DNA of 64,000 nt, taken from Sinotaia quadrata. Its lineage: Eukaryota > Mollusca > Gastropoda > Architaenioglossa > Viviparidae. The position numbers were made by a program, and so were the translations under genes. The stretch spans positions 12,797,001-12,861,000 of the forward strand of contig CM054182.1 of assembly GCA_028829895.1 (NCBI GenBank), written 5' to 3'. Below are positions 24,014 to 36,716 of this stretch, piece by piece. Under the pieces are notes generated by a model. The model was not told the origin of the DNA and made no database searches. It saw only the letters and a list, made by a program, of their open reading frames with translations. Position 1 is the first letter of the stretch, and every line of letters starts with the position of its first letter.

Positions 24014-25035
24014 AAAATATTAGACAAAGATCTTAGATTGTAATTCACAGCGTGCCTGTTTAAGTGTGTTGGTAAATGAGTCCTTAATGTGCATGTTTTG
24101 TTTATATGGGAGAGCACAAATGAATGAATGTTCGCGAATGTGTACGCGAATATGCATACATAAATCTGTATCTACTTCCCCACATGGCAGACATAAAGTA
24201 GACTTGTTTAAAGGTGAACGTTATTTCAGTTGATACTTTTTACTTTGGTCTGAATTCTGTCTATGGCTGTGTTCCAATTCACAAAAAAAGAATAAAAACA
24301 TTTTCTAAAAGCAAAATAAGGGGAGGGAATCGAAGAGTGAAAGGGTCGCCTTCGGACGGTTCTACAAACAAACTGTAAGTTATATAGGTGTCGTCATGGA
24401 CAGATGCCAGTTTTAAAGAAAACCTTGCGAATTTGATTTTTTAATTCCTACTGGTAAAACTTGAAAACACTTTCGGTAAAATGCCAAACAATGAATCTTT
24501 AAAATAATGCTTATACAATGAAGTCTTCATGCCATTGTTAACTTTTTATTATCTGGACGATTCTCAGTTATCTCGATATCTGCTATTACTAGACTTCTGA
24601 GGGAAAATTCTCACTTCACACGGATATTTGCTACCCTGATCATTAGTGTCATGGAGAATGTGTTCTATTTCTACTAATACTTCAAGAGAACTATGAGAAT
24701 AAACACTGTAGATGAATGATCAACTTTTCGGGAGAAATTGCAGGTAGAAAACGGACTTTTAGGGCAGGCTATATCCCTCTGAAATAGTTAATTATTTTAA
24801 ATTGTAATTGATGTGCCCTTAGATTGACTTGATGTCTATTTTATTGTATAAATTCTTTTATTAATTTTCACTCATTTTCATGTCATTCTTGTATCATATT
24901 CACTTTTTTCTTTTACATTCGTCTTTTAATGTATATTATCTATGTTTTGTTCTATATTTAGTGAGAGATAATCACTTAGGGGGGGGGGGGGGCTCATTGA
25001 GTCACCAGGAAGTGCCACTCGAATGTTGTGTTGTC
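24014..25035. other. No supported gene; G14 tract
   Basis: A run of fourteen G lies at 24979-24992, a possible G-quadruplex-prone or assembly-sensitive spot. A 63-bp piece at 24316-24378 ends at a perfect donor (ACT|GTAAGT) and is open in two frames, but its acceptor is poor. Confidence 0.4.
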
Positions 25036-25448
25036 CTAGATTTTAATTAATTTATTGTCTCTCAGTCCTCGTTCTATCTCCCTCTTCACCCTCTCTGTCT
25101 TACTCTTTCTTTCTCTATATCCTGTTATTGTATCACTCTTTCTTTCTCTATATCTATCACCCTATTAATGTCTCAATCCCATTCTTTCTTTTACTTCACT
25201 CTTATTTTCACTCAAATAAAAAGATATATAAACTCTACACCACCACCCCAAACATTCCCCTTCACACAATTTCTTTCACTCCTCTTTCTCTTTCCTTGTA
25301 TGATTGATTCTCTTTCCTGTTCTCAATCTTTCACTCCTTTAGCATTTGTTCATTCTATCTCAACTCTCTCTTTCTCCCTCTTATTTTCTCCAACTTTCTT
25401 CATCTCATTCTCTTTTGTCTTCTCCCTACTTTCCATTCTCTCTCTCTT

Positions 25449-25532
<84 letters not shown>

Positions 25533-25587
25533 CCTTTTCCTCACGTGCTCAATTCTTTCTTTTTGTTTCTTTTTCTCTCTTTACTAT

Positions 25588-25650
<63 letters not shown>

Positions 25651-25965
25651 AGTCTTGTTTACTCTCTTCATCCATTTGTCCCACTATTGACCCTTAACCT
25701 CCTCCTTTCACTCTCTCTCTTTCCTCAGTCCCCCCCCCTCTTTCTCTTTTCCCTCTCTCCAATTTTCTCACTTCTCTCCAGTGCTTTTTTCTTGGCTCTT
25801 CATACATATCTCTCCCTCACTGTGATTTATCTCTCTCTCATCTCACTCTATTCATCTGCTTTCTCAGTACCTCTCTTCCTCTATCTCTCTGTCTCTCTGT
25901 CTCTATCTGTCTCCCTTCCCCCTCTCTCTCACTCTCTCTCCTTTGATTTAGTGTTAGTTCATTGA
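25036..25965. repeat. Long polypyrimidine (TC)-rich tract
   Basis: About 900 bp are almost purely C/T on the plus strand, with long perfect (TC)n runs at about 25440-25530 and 25590-25645. The 265-codon Ser/Leu frame through it is low complexity and not considered a gene. Such homopurine/homopyrimidine DNA can form triplex (H-DNA) structures. Confidence 0.95.
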
Positions 25966-26941
25966 TGTTCAGATACCGGATGCATTGTCGGTAAACATAA
26001 GGCATCTGTCGAAAGGCTTGGAGTTAAAGGTCAGACAACTGTCGGCTGGAAAACGCTAGTTCTCTGAAGTAACCTTTACTTAACAGCGTGTACTGTTTAC
26101 AAGAAAAAAACTGGAAAGTTATGAGCTGGAGCGCCGAAACAGATTAAGAAAGTGATACCTGTACACTTAAAGAGAGAAACAGTTCTAAATTAAAATATTT
26201 TTACATCTAGAATAAAATCAGTTCTAAATGAAAATATTTTGATACCGAGCATAGCAGCTGGTATCTGATGAAATGTGCAAGACATGCACACCACACTTGA
26301 AAGGAATATATTTTGTCATTGCGACATTGTGTGTCCACCTCTCATGACTTTATTAAATTATTTATATATATATATGTATTAATGCTTGACAACGTTTTAA
26401 TCTTTGATGATAACTTGAGTAATAATAATATTTCAAACCTTAATATAATTAGGGAGTGTATCACCCGAAACACAAATGGCATACCTAATAATTAATTATT
26501 ATATGTTTAAAATTATTTAACCTTCTAAATTTAATTAAGTGTCTGTCACTCTTACTTTTGAGATTTCTTTCAGACTCGTTGTTAAGTTAGGATACAAAAT
26601 ACCTGTTAAAATGCTACGTAAGAGTGGATAGTCAAGTCTAGCAAGATCTGTATGATTACGTAATCGACCTTACACAGCAGAGCCACCAGATGTGTATTCT
26701 ATAGGTCCTCACTCATGCGTGGACAGATACCAATTGCCTGCAGCCATTTCCCTCAGCCATTACTACTACTGTGTAAATTGAAATCACTTCTCTTATTTAA
26801 CTGAAACTCGAAAACAAGCATTGTCTATGAGGAATTCCTAGGACTACTAGTCCGAATTTGTATCTCTTCGAAATAACAGGTGTTTCCCCACTTGAGATTG
26901 AAAATAATATGAACATGTTTTGGAAAACTTTTTATATATGT
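25966..26941. other. No supported gene
   Basis: Unique-looking, AT-rich sequence. No splice-flanked open frame stood out. Confidence 0.5.
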
Positions 26942-26942
26942 C

Positions 26943-27015
<73 letters not shown>
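26942..27015. repeat. (TG)n-(AG)n compound microsatellite
   Basis: TG repeats switch to AG repeats at about 26960. Confidence 0.98.
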
Positions 27016-27017
<2 letters not shown>

Positions 27018-27084
27018 GGCCACATTGGTGTTACACATGACGGTGTTTCCGGGACCTGAGAATACTGTCTAGGAGTATCGGTAC

Positions 27085-27198
27085 ATGAAATTCACGAGTA
27101 ACAAAGTGTTTCTGCCAAGTGGGGAAGCCGACGAAACGGGCATACTAACAGAGTTAATGAGGGACTTATGCATTACGTGCAACAAACTTAACAGCTGA
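27085..27198 (+). CDS. Small ORF of 37 codons, unknown
   Basis: An ATG-initiated frame with peptide start MKFTSNKVFLPSGEADETGI and TGA at 27196-27198. Composition is balanced and the sequence is non-repetitive and GC-richer than average. It sits 79 bp upstream of the next candidate exon on the same strand. Nothing else supports it. Confidence 0.1.
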   Translation: MKFTSNKVFLPSGEADETGILTELMRDLCITCNKLNS

Positions 27199-27276
27199 TT
27201 TTATGTAAGAATTCTTTGAATTTGAACAGTAACCCAGGTCACTTAGTTAGCAAAGTGTAATACCAGGACTGCATAT

Positions 27277-27433
27277 ATGTGTAAACAAGCTCCTGACAGA
27301 AAAGAACTTTTTCGATCATTCCAGCAAAGAGTGAATGAAAGACTTTTCCAGGTGTGCCAATCAAAAGCCAGCATTGTTCAGCAGTCGACCGTGCCAGGCC
27401 GTAGACAGAGGACAGCGATCACAAATACATCAG
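27277..27433 (+). CDS. Candidate first coding exon, unknown basic protein
   Basis: The ATG at 27277 opens a frame of 52 complete codons up to a donor-like CAG|GTGAATG at 27433/27434 (leaving one base of the next codon). The in-frame upstream stop TAG at 27244-27246 makes this the first Met. The peptide begins MCKQAPDRKELFRSFQQRVN and is rich in Gln, Arg and Lys, compatible with a soluble helical protein. No family was recognised. Reading through the donor would give a 73-codon product ending at 27498, so splicing is an assumption. Confidence 0.2.
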
Positions 27434-27498
27434 GTGAATGCGTACTTATGCTTGTGTCATGTGTCTGTAATTGTTCCTTGATTATCATAATTAGGTAA

Positions 27499-27949
27499 CT
27501 AGTGACGTACCCCAGGGCTTGACTTAGTCACTCCCAGACCGCGAAAGACAAAGACCCGGTCGTGCCAATAGTGTATGATTGCATGAGTGGATCAATTGAA
27601 TGTGGAGAAATAATTATTAAAAAATATAAATTTTATCACACATTAAGCAATCAGAGACACATACCCATTCACAATTTGCATATAAGTTTTCATGACCTTA
27701 AACAAAAGCATAGAATCTTTTGTATTTCCATATATAATTTATATTGGTGGGCGGATTTTTGCAACCCTAACAAAAATTAATGTTTGAAAAGAAGAGTGGA
27801 AAATGAAGATACAGGAAAATCATGTGTTAGACAAGTCTTGACAAGTTGGTTTCAGACGAAAACCGTGAAGCCGAACGAGAAACACAGCACGCCTGACGTT
27901 AAATGAGTGTCTGTCTGATGGCTCCGCATGCCAAAGTCGAAACATTCAC
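27499..27949. other. No supported gene
   Basis: Short open frames only. The right part belongs to the intron side of the minus-strand candidate exon below. Confidence 0.4.
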
Positions 27950-28130
27950 CAAGGTAAACTATGACCATCTGTTGTTCGTTTCCACTGCGTGAGCAGATGC
28001 TCGCAATTGATCGCACGTGCACCACGTGACACTCAGGATTTTCCGGAGGGAGAAGATAACTCACGGTGACCTGGCGTGCGATGTCAATAACGCCCAAAGT
28101 GGCAAACAAACAAAATAACATTGCAATCAT
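27950..28130 (-). CDS. Candidate signal-peptide exon, secreted or membrane protein
   Basis: On the minus strand the ATG at 28130 starts MIAMLFCLFATLGVIDIARQ, a convincing signal peptide (hydrophobic core about residues 2-17). A beta-strand-like stretch with two cysteines follows (VTVSYLLPPENPECHVVHVR, then a second Cys at 46). After 60 codons plus one base there is a donor-like G|GTGAATG at 27950/27949. An in-frame TAA lies upstream near 28222, so this is the first in-frame Met. The exon phase (1) matches that of the acceptor at 15074 in the frame open across the CD225 leader, which would make the junction codon GAC. Without splicing the frame runs on to 27852. No family was recognised. Confidence 0.3.
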
Positions 28131-28274
28131 CGACTTGAACAATATGTTTTGAGAGTGCGAAAGAGACGGACAAAGGGCTGCACATGAATTCGATTGTCTA
28201 GTGTGCGTATTGTAGTGAGCACTTTACTGTACAATTTTGTAAAGAGATAAATGTATTATGACATATTCATTACT

Positions 28275-28660
28275 GATACTGTTGGAAATGCTATCCATTA
28301 CTCAGTACTGACAGTGTAAGATATCATTACTCAGTACTGGCAGTGTAAGATATCATTATTCAGTACTGACAGACGGTGTAAGATAACATTCTTCAGTACT
28401 GGGGGTGTAAAATATCACTACTCAGTACTGACAGTGTAAAATATCTTTACTCAGTACCGACAGTGTAAAATAATATTACTCAGTATTGACAGTGTAAAAT
28501 AACATTACTCAGTATTGACAGTGTAAAATAATATTACTCAATACTGAAAGTGTAAAATAACATTACTCAGTACTGAAAGTGTAAAATAGCATTACTCAGT
28601 ATTGACAGTGTAAAATAACATTACTCAACACTGACAGTATTATAGATTCGATGTCATTAC
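28275..28660. repeat. 29-bp minisatellite, about 13 copies
   Basis: The unit is ATTACTCAGTATTGACAGTG plus TAAAATAAC, with decayed relatives (ATTACTCAT...) continuing to about 28930. Confidence 0.95.
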
Positions 28661-28936
28661 TCATTACCGATGGTATTAATGTGCTACACTTTACTCATCG
28701 CTGGTAATATAAAAGGTGCGACAATTACTCATAATGATAACGCTAGAGGTGCAATACTATTACTATATACTGAGGGGGATACGATGTTATTTCTCACTAC
28801 TGTGCTAGCGGAATATATTAAAATATATAATTAATATAATAATTATCATTATTTCATATTGAGAGTGTAAGAGATACGATACTGTTACTCATTATTAAAT
28901 GCGTCAGAGATACAACGTTATGACTCACTGCTGATA

Positions 28937-29155
28937 GTAAGAGAGGTGTGGTCCATTATTCATAGCTGCTGATGTTAGAAGTTTGACGTTATAACTCATT
29001 GCTGATAGTAAGAGAGGTGTGGCCCATTATTCATAGCTGCCGATGTTAGAAGTTTGACGTTATAACTCATTGCTGATAGTAAGAGAGGTGTGGCCCGTTA
29101 TTCATAGCTGATGATGTTAGAGGTACGGTATCATTACTCATGATAGGTTAGGGGT
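28937..29155. repeat. 71-bp minisatellite, three copies
   Basis: GTAAGAGAGGTGTGG recurs at 28937, 29008 and 29079, each followed by ATTCATAGCTG and GATGTTAGA. Confidence 0.95.
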
Positions 29156-29224
29156 CATCACTCATTACTAACAGTCCTAAAGTTGAGATGTATAAAATAA
29201 ATAAGTACTTATATAAATATATAT

Positions 29225-29248
29225 ATGTGTGTGTATGTATATGTGTGT

Positions 29249-29292
<44 letters not shown>
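29225..29292. repeat. (GT)n microsatellite
   Basis: An interrupted GT run. Confidence 0.96.
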
Positions 29293-31204
29293 ATGTGACA
29301 CCTCTGGACGCCTATACATTTTACTTATGCACAGTCATGGTTTTTTAAAAGATTTATTTATTTACTGCTATAAAATTTACCATTTTAAGTAAGTGTCCAC
29401 ATAATGACGGTTTATAAGTATGCTTCCCTTAATCCTGGCTTATAAGTGTATGTGTTTGTCTGCGTAATACTTCTTTTAGGGTTATAGGAATTAGGCAAGC
29501 CATAAATCATGTATATTTTTGTTATTTTATATTTGTTGTTTTTTTTCAAATTAAGCAGGCATGCTATTAGTAATGCATTATAGTTTGTGTTCTGAGCACA
29601 GCTATGTTTATTACTGCAGTAGCAGGAGCTGAGGTCACTTCATTATACTGGATATGTTGATACTGCAGTATAATGTGTCAGTAGTTATCTTTCCTAATCT
29701 TTCGAGGTCAGCTTGACACAGATTGGTCTCCGTCTCCGTGAGATGGCGAGAGCAAGAGAAGAAGAGGGTGAGGTAGTTCTACCGTGGTGCAGTTCAACAT
29801 CTGCAAAGAGTCCAGAGTGGTAACAAAAGTTACGTACCACACTAGAGTTACACAACTGACAATTAGTGTAACTACACTTTAGTTAAGTAACGATCAGTGA
29901 TTTATTTCGAGAAAAGACAGGACTGCCCTACTTTTTTTCTATACAGTTTGAGTTACTAATATTCTTGGTTTGAACATCAATTTCGTATCTATTTATAGGA
30001 AAAGAAAATTGACCTGACCACGAAAGAGTTTGTGGCAGTGTAAATTTGCCTATCCCTATTTCTGAACTTAATAATTAAAATATTTTTGTCTATGTTAAAT
30101 TGACCCGACCTTGGGCACTGCTTATGTTAATATATTTTATAAGTGTCAGAGTTAAACAACTCAGTTAGAGAGTATGCTAGAACTTCCTGATGCAATCAAA
30201 ACCAGATCAAAGCAGTTAAACAGATTTTCCACTAATATCTCATAACTACTTCATATACTGGGGATGGACCGAAAGTTATTTTGTTGAAGAAAATCCCATA
30301 TTCTAATCACTTTGATTTTGTCATAAAGGTGATCATTATCTTATGGTAAGTTAACTTAAAGATGAAGAAAGAATGAACTGAGACATATTTTGTACATGCT
30401 TGCTATTGATCTGTGATTTGAATTGCAGAATGCTTATGTAATCGAACCATTATTTCTATGTTTACTAATTTGATTACTTTGTACATTATACTTGTGGATT
30501 TTGATCAATGCTATATTTCTTATGCTGTGTGTGTATCGGGCTAATGAATATCATTGCAGGATTTGTAAGATGAGAATGAATGTAGGAGTGAATGGAGTTT
30601 AGAATGAAATATTCCTGAAATTTAGCACGGCCTTAATTTGACTTTGCAAAAAGTAGCACACTGTGTTTTTTGTTTCATAACCTTGTATCTGCTCTAAACT
30701 GCACTAACTACTGTACTCTACTGGCCAAAATTTGGTGTGTATCCAACATTGTCATTGAATGTATCAGTAAATATGTTGCTGTAAGTTGATTCCAGCAAAT
30801 TCTGTTCAAGAGCCAATAGGGCCAATACGGCAAAATTTTAGCCTTCAGAATTCAAGAAGATTATTTTGAACATTCCTCATGGTGTGCTGAGTAGTGACAA
30901 TTCTGGAACACCCCTTGTGATGTGCTTTGATAGTGCATTTGAATTTCTGGACAATTCTCCCCGATGTGCTTAGTGAGTGCATTGAAGATTCTGGAACAGT
31001 TGTTTAATGTGCCAAGATGGGGTATGTTGGATCATCATCTAAAAAGAAAGAAAGTGACTTGTTGCAAACCACGTGATTGTGAACACCTGCCAGTGACAGC
31101 TGCCTTCTTTGAAAAAGTTATGTACATTTACTATAATTATCTCTCTAAAACTCCACTCTCATTTCTAGGATGAACTATATAGTATTCTGACAGGCATGCC
31201 ACTT
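29293..31204. other. No supported gene
   Basis: About 1.9 kb of AT-rich unique-looking sequence. Short near-repeats occur around 30865-30980 (ATTTTGAACATTCC/CATGGTGTGCT versus TCTGGAACACCCC/GTGATGTGCT). No splice-supported coding exon was seen. Confidence 0.45.
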
Positions 31205-31470
31205 AGCTTATAAAAATGATTATTATTATTAATTAATCTTTCATAACTAATTACAAATTATGAGAACCTTAATTTATTTATTAATGATCTTCCAACAGAC
31301 ACCACTCATCTCTCACTTGGTGGACATTTGGTGCTGTAAACGTTTTCTCTATTCCGCAACATAAACATTTACAGTCGCATAATGATGCCTGAGTGTCAAA
31401 CTTCTTACAAAAGGAGAAGACAAATCCAAAACGTTAAACTATATTTATCCACTCACTTTCCTCCCCAACA
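31205..31470 (+). repeat. Dispersed segment A, copy 2
   Basis: Homologous to 2866-3110 (see that entry). Here it is the left part of a composite region in which segments A, B and C occur in that order within 2 kb. Confidence 0.75.
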
Positions 31471-32219
31471 TAAGATTATTAATAAGCGTAAGAAGGTCAA
31501 TAAATTTAACAATAAATTTATTAAATGAACAATCAAATATACATATGACAATTACAATGAAATAGATTACTTAACATCAATATTCCACTAAATCACATTC
31601 AGATAATTTTATATCTACACAGTCTCTCTCCCTCCCTCTCTCTCTCTCTCTCTCTCAAAATAATATAATTACATTTCAACAATAAAGTCAATCACGTCTC
31701 CCACCACACGAGTGGAAGCCAGTGATGTGCTGTATATTCTCAAGTGAACTTCACCATGTCAGTTCCTTCAAGCAAAATACGATGATTACAGTAATTCTGG
31801 TAACTTCAATGTACCAGAATTCCGGTGTTTCCAGCATATACATCAAAGTGTATATAGTACTCTTTACACTTACACAACACAATGGACATTCCCATGCCTT
31901 CCCGGTCGTTCAAGTTTCTAACCAGTGAACATGTGAAGGGCAAATGGAAACTCGAAAGTTGAAACTCCAACTTGAAACCTGAAAGTGCAAATTGTTCACT
32001 GCAAAATATAAATAAAAAGCAAACCTAAGTTTCCCATTTATCGCAATATAACTCCATTCTATCTTATATCCATTTCTCAACTTACAAATTCCTGCAACAG
32101 TATTTATTAGCCCGATACATATGTGCTAAAATAAATACAGGATATCAAACAGTGTCAGGTGTTAGCACACTATATGTATGCAGCTTAGTTCAAACATTTG
32201 TAGAAATAAAAGTCAACTC
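31471..32219. other. Spacer between segments A and B
   Basis: Contains a (CT)n run at about 31620-31657. Tail-to-tail short duplications such as CTGGTAACTTCAATGTACCAG (inverted ends) near 31797-31817 suggest small hairpins. No gene was recognised. Confidence 0.45.
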
Positions 32220-32645
32220 ACATAGTACATCTCTTCATAAGTATAATATATCAATAGCAAAAATGAATGAAATATTCTTAAGTCTATTCTCTCTCGATCA
32301 GTCAGTTTTAACTTGCCATCAATCTAATGACTGCCTTTCAAAGCTGGACTTTCTTCTTTGCCACTCAAATTCAAAGTGATCAGGGAACAGAATTTTCTAC
32401 AGCAAGTTCCTTTTTAATCTCAACCCATTGGCTGGTCTCATTCTCGTAAACAATAGTCATTGGATAATAGAAAACTACTCACTCAGTTTGCATTACATCA
32501 GCAATCTAGAATGTTCTTGCCTTGAGCTGTTTACTTCAACTCAGACACTTTCAAAAATAACACCGTAAGGAGTGCCCAAGGTCGGATGACTGACAATTAG
32601 CAATTTATATAATAATTTAAATTTTAAAATGCGGAGAGTAAAGTT
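32220..32645 (+). repeat. Dispersed segment B, copy 2
   Basis: Homologous to 695-1130 in the same orientation, with shared blocks listed at that entry. Confidence 0.8.
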
Positions 32646-32671
32646 TGCTCTGTCACAAGTATGAATTTGAT

Positions 32672-32683
<12 letters not shown>

Positions 32684-32752
<69 letters not shown>
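32684..32752. repeat. (TG)n microsatellite
   Basis: An uninterrupted TG run placed exactly between segments B and C. Confidence 0.98.
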
Positions 32753-32754
<2 letters not shown>

Positions 32755-32819
32755 ATTTGACCGCTTATATCTATGCTAAAATAAACTGAATGAGTGTCTA
32801 GCGTTAATCAAACATTGGG

Positions 32820-33220
32820 ATGAAGGGACATAAATATCAATGATCTTTTGATTATATTCATATGATTACATGTGATTGATGATTTAATAATTCTTTTGTT
32901 AAATTCATTAACCTTCTTGCACATGTTAAAACTTATGTTGGAGTAATAATGGGTGGATTGGGGCTCGTTAACTATAGGTAAAAGACGGGTTTTATTACTC
33001 TTTTAGTAAGAAGTCTCCACCTGCAGAAACATTTTGCGACAATAAAACGTATCTTTTATTATTGTGCAAAGAGTAGAGTTTTACGACACCCTTATAATCC
33101 ACCAAGTGACAGATACGTTGGTCTTGTGAGAGAATTATTAATAACTATTAAATAAGATTCTAGATCAGTTCTAATTAGTTATGTGTTGTTAATTAATAAA
33201 TAATAATCATAACAATTGAA
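32820..33220 (+). repeat. Dispersed segment C, copy 2
   Basis: Homologous to 10955-11330 in the same orientation. Both copies end in AATAATAATCATAAC-like sequence. Confidence 0.8.
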
Positions 33221-36200
33221 GAGTGCCCAGAGAAGTGTTACAGAGTTTAAATTTGTTAACAAAATCGGATTGTTCAACCTCCTAAATAATGAACCACGTA
33301 ATGGAAGTTAGTTATTTCATTGGTTTATTGATGAGTAGAGAGAGGTGAATGTTGAATTGAGAATAAAGAGGAGGAAGGTATCATCAGTAATATTGACGAT
33401 AACGATGGTAGTGTTGGTGATGATAAGAATGAGTGTTAGGATGACGACCATCATGATGATGCCAGCGGTGATGATCAAGATGATTGTGACGACGACGATG
33501 AAGATGATGTTGACGGTAATAATGGAGATGATTGAAGTGATGATGATTGTGGTGGTGGTGGTACCGCTGACTGACTGTTTGGAGGGAAAAGGGCGGCAGA
33601 TGTAAGAATAACATTTGATGGCAACATAAAACCGAGCAGAGCAACACAATATCATGGTACATTAATATGAAGACTAATTGCTTGCATGTAATCCAAGTAA
33701 CTCGGAACCTAATTACAGTCTCACCATGTTAATTTTCGCTGTTGTTACCAAATTAGTGAATAAATTAGTAATTTATTATTGAATAAATTATGTATTTAAT
33801 AATTTCGGAGAACAAAGTCTAACAAATAGAAAGGTGTACAAACTTAACTTACAGAGAATTATATTCTTTCTGAATGTCTGTTTACAGTGCTTGTTTGTTG
33901 ACCGTCATCTCCCTCTCTCTCTTTCTCAAACACACATACACACATAAACACGCACGCAAGCATACACACTCAAACGAACTCAAATGCATAAGCATACACA
34001 CAACCACACAAGCGTACGCATACATACATATAAACTGACATCTGTATACATACACACACTCGCACGCATGCACACACAAATGCATACTTACCTTTATATA
34101 TACACACATATGCATACATACCTATATACATACATACAAATACACCTGCATACCTATATACATATACACATGCATGCATATAGATAGATAAACAGACATA
34201 CATATCTATACACCCACAAGCACTCAAACATACATATATGCATACACACAAACACACATATACATACCTATATACATACAACACTCTTTCTCCATCTCCT
34301 CTATAAATGATGTGGGTGGGTGTGGGTGGGTGGTGGTGGGTGTGGTGCACGTGATTTACTCTTTATTATCAATGTATTTTTCAGAAAGGGAAATCGTGTA
34401 CACATAATGAAGTATAATAAATTCAAGAAACCCCGGATGTTGTTTGTATGTAGTGTTTTTTGTTGTTTCTGTCTTGTCAGCAAAAAAAAAAAAAAATTTG
34501 TTTTGCCTGCAAAATATAACCCGGACTTCTGGAGCCTCCCAAAAAGAAAAAATATAATCTTTATTTTTGTTGTTGTTGTCATAATGTCTTTTCCGTACTA
34601 ATGTTGAAGGCGTGTATGGAAACGTACGCGCATTTAACTCTGACTAGAAAATCTTCTTGTTGTTGCTTCTGCTCTCCATAGCACTTTTATCTCCTCTCGG
34701 CACTAAGGTTTGTTTTAAAAAATAATAATAAATTCCATTACTATGGCGTCACTATGTTTATTCCATCAGCATAACTCGCTATATTTGTGCCAACCGTTTT
34801 CGTTCTGGAACTTCATCTCGCGACTTGTTACTGTCAACATCTGTTTATTTAGTAGCAATAACTGTGCGTGTTAAAATGGACAGATCCTATTCCTTGAAAC
34901 GTATTGACAAAGAGGCGAGCTAGTTAAAAATCGTGTCTGCGTTTAAGTGACTGCTGGTTTCTTGTTGATGGCTCTCGACCGATTAGTTACATTGTAAGTA
35001 TCACATGGACACAACGTCGACGTAGTGAAAATAAAGAACACATATCAATCCATTGTATAAACAATGCATTCACTAGCATGGTGTGTTTGACGAATCAATG
35101 ACGTCGTATTAATCCAAATAACACATTTTTCCCTGCCAGATGTCTCTACTTTCGTGAATAGTGCAAATTCAGCATTGCAGACTCCAATCGGTCGATGTCT
35201 CAAAAGTACTATTTTTTTTTAAAAGCCCAAAAGTTCAAATTAACTGAGGATATCAATAAAGTAAACAGTTAGTAGATTCTTTTGTTGTTTTCACTAATTA
35301 TGTTGTACATTCTCGTTTCACTCCAAAATATACAGGCTACGGCTGTCTGGAGTGGATATTTAAGGTGCTTTAAATGCTAGCTCCATCTTTAAATAGTTTG
35401 CGTGTATCTAAACGTTGCACTATTGGATTTGTGTTGGCAAATGGAAACAAGAGTTATTGTTGTCTTCACTTGTTTCGTGAGTGCTTAATAGCTTTCACCG
35501 GGTGAAATAGCGTGAACTTGTTCTCACTGTACATTCCTATGCCCTTTCTGCGTTAAACGAAGACGTGAAAACAATGTCTCTCACCTTACTTACCATTTTA
35601 TTTTCATCTATCTAGCTCTCTTCCTCTGTCTCTATTTGTCTGTCTCTGTCTGTCTATCTCCTCTGTTTGCCTATCAATCTGTATGTCTATCTATCCTAAA
35701 CTGTCTTCTAATTACCTGAATTCTCAAACTTCATTCATCAACTAAGTGTCAAATATCTAAATAGCAATAAACATCTATTTATTTTATTAGTTATTAACTC
35801 TTTTACATATCTGTCGTTTGTCTTTATTTTATCTATAATATGTGTATTCACATATTTGTCAATCTGTCTGTCTATTTAATTTTTTCTTCCACCTATCTCA
35901 TTATCAAAAGGTGATGCTTTGGCTTTGAAATTCTTCCAATAAGATTGTCTTGCAGTAAACACAAAATGTAATCGTACCACTGTAAAAAAAACAACTAGAT
36001 ATTGATTAATAAATTATTATATATTTAGCAAATTAATCTATTTTTTAATTGTGTATTTAAAATATAGTTGATATCATCTGCCGATTGATAAACCTGTGTT
36101 GCTAATATGATAAATCACAAAAACGTCTAGGTGTTAAATGTTCACATCGCAGCACTGTCAGTGGCAAATCAGTGTAAGTACTTTGTTCCGCAAACTCAGC

Positions 36201-36239
36201 CTACTGACATACAAACGCATCGATCTGAGCATTCACTGT
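33221..36239. other. No supported gene; low-complexity patches
   Basis: 33380-33565 is an imperfect GATGAT/GACGAT-rich tract. 33925-34285 is a CACACA/CATACA-rich tract. 34478-34497 is A-rich. 35625-35700 is TCTG/TATC-rich. An ATG in good context at 34875 opens only 15 codons. No gene was recognised in 3 kb. Confidence 0.45.
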
Positions 36240-36716
36240 TGGACAGGACTCATTATTCTGAACAAATGATATGATGGACTAAATGGACTGGACATTATTT
36301 TGAATAAGTGGACTAGACTCAGTGTTCTGAACAAAAGATAAGACGGACTAAAAAGACGAGACATTATTAAATAAGTGGACTAGATTCAGAACTCTGAACA
36401 AATAATATGTTGAACTAAATAGACTAGACATTAACGAATAAGTGGACTATGTGGACCAATTGTGTTGCACTGAGCAGTTGGCTAGAAGAACTGCACAATT
36501 CACTAAATACAAGATTACTTTAACTAGTCTTATTCTACTGAATGAATGGAACTAGTTTCTTTTTTAATCTAGTGAACGAATGGATTACATTAACTAGTCT
36601 TAATATACTGAATCGACGGATTACATGAACTCGTTTATTAATCTAGTGAATAATGGATTACACGAACTAGTAGTAATGTAATGAACGAAAGGATTATATG
36701 ACCTAGTCTTAATATA
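36240..36716. repeat. Degenerate ACTAG-rich repeats
   Basis: Imperfect units contain GGACTAGAC, TCTGAACAAA and GATTACATGAACTAGT. The spacing is irregular. They look like diverged ancestors or flanks of the 72-bp array that follows. Confidence 0.8.

Noticed and set aside
25168..25965. 265-codon Ser/Leu frame
   Set aside because: It is produced by a continuous polypyrimidine tract without stops; low complexity, no domain.
33317..33662. Three overlapping frames of 86-112 codons
   Set aside because: They follow an imperfect GATGAT/ATC microsatellite; His-, Ile- or Met-rich low-complexity translations.
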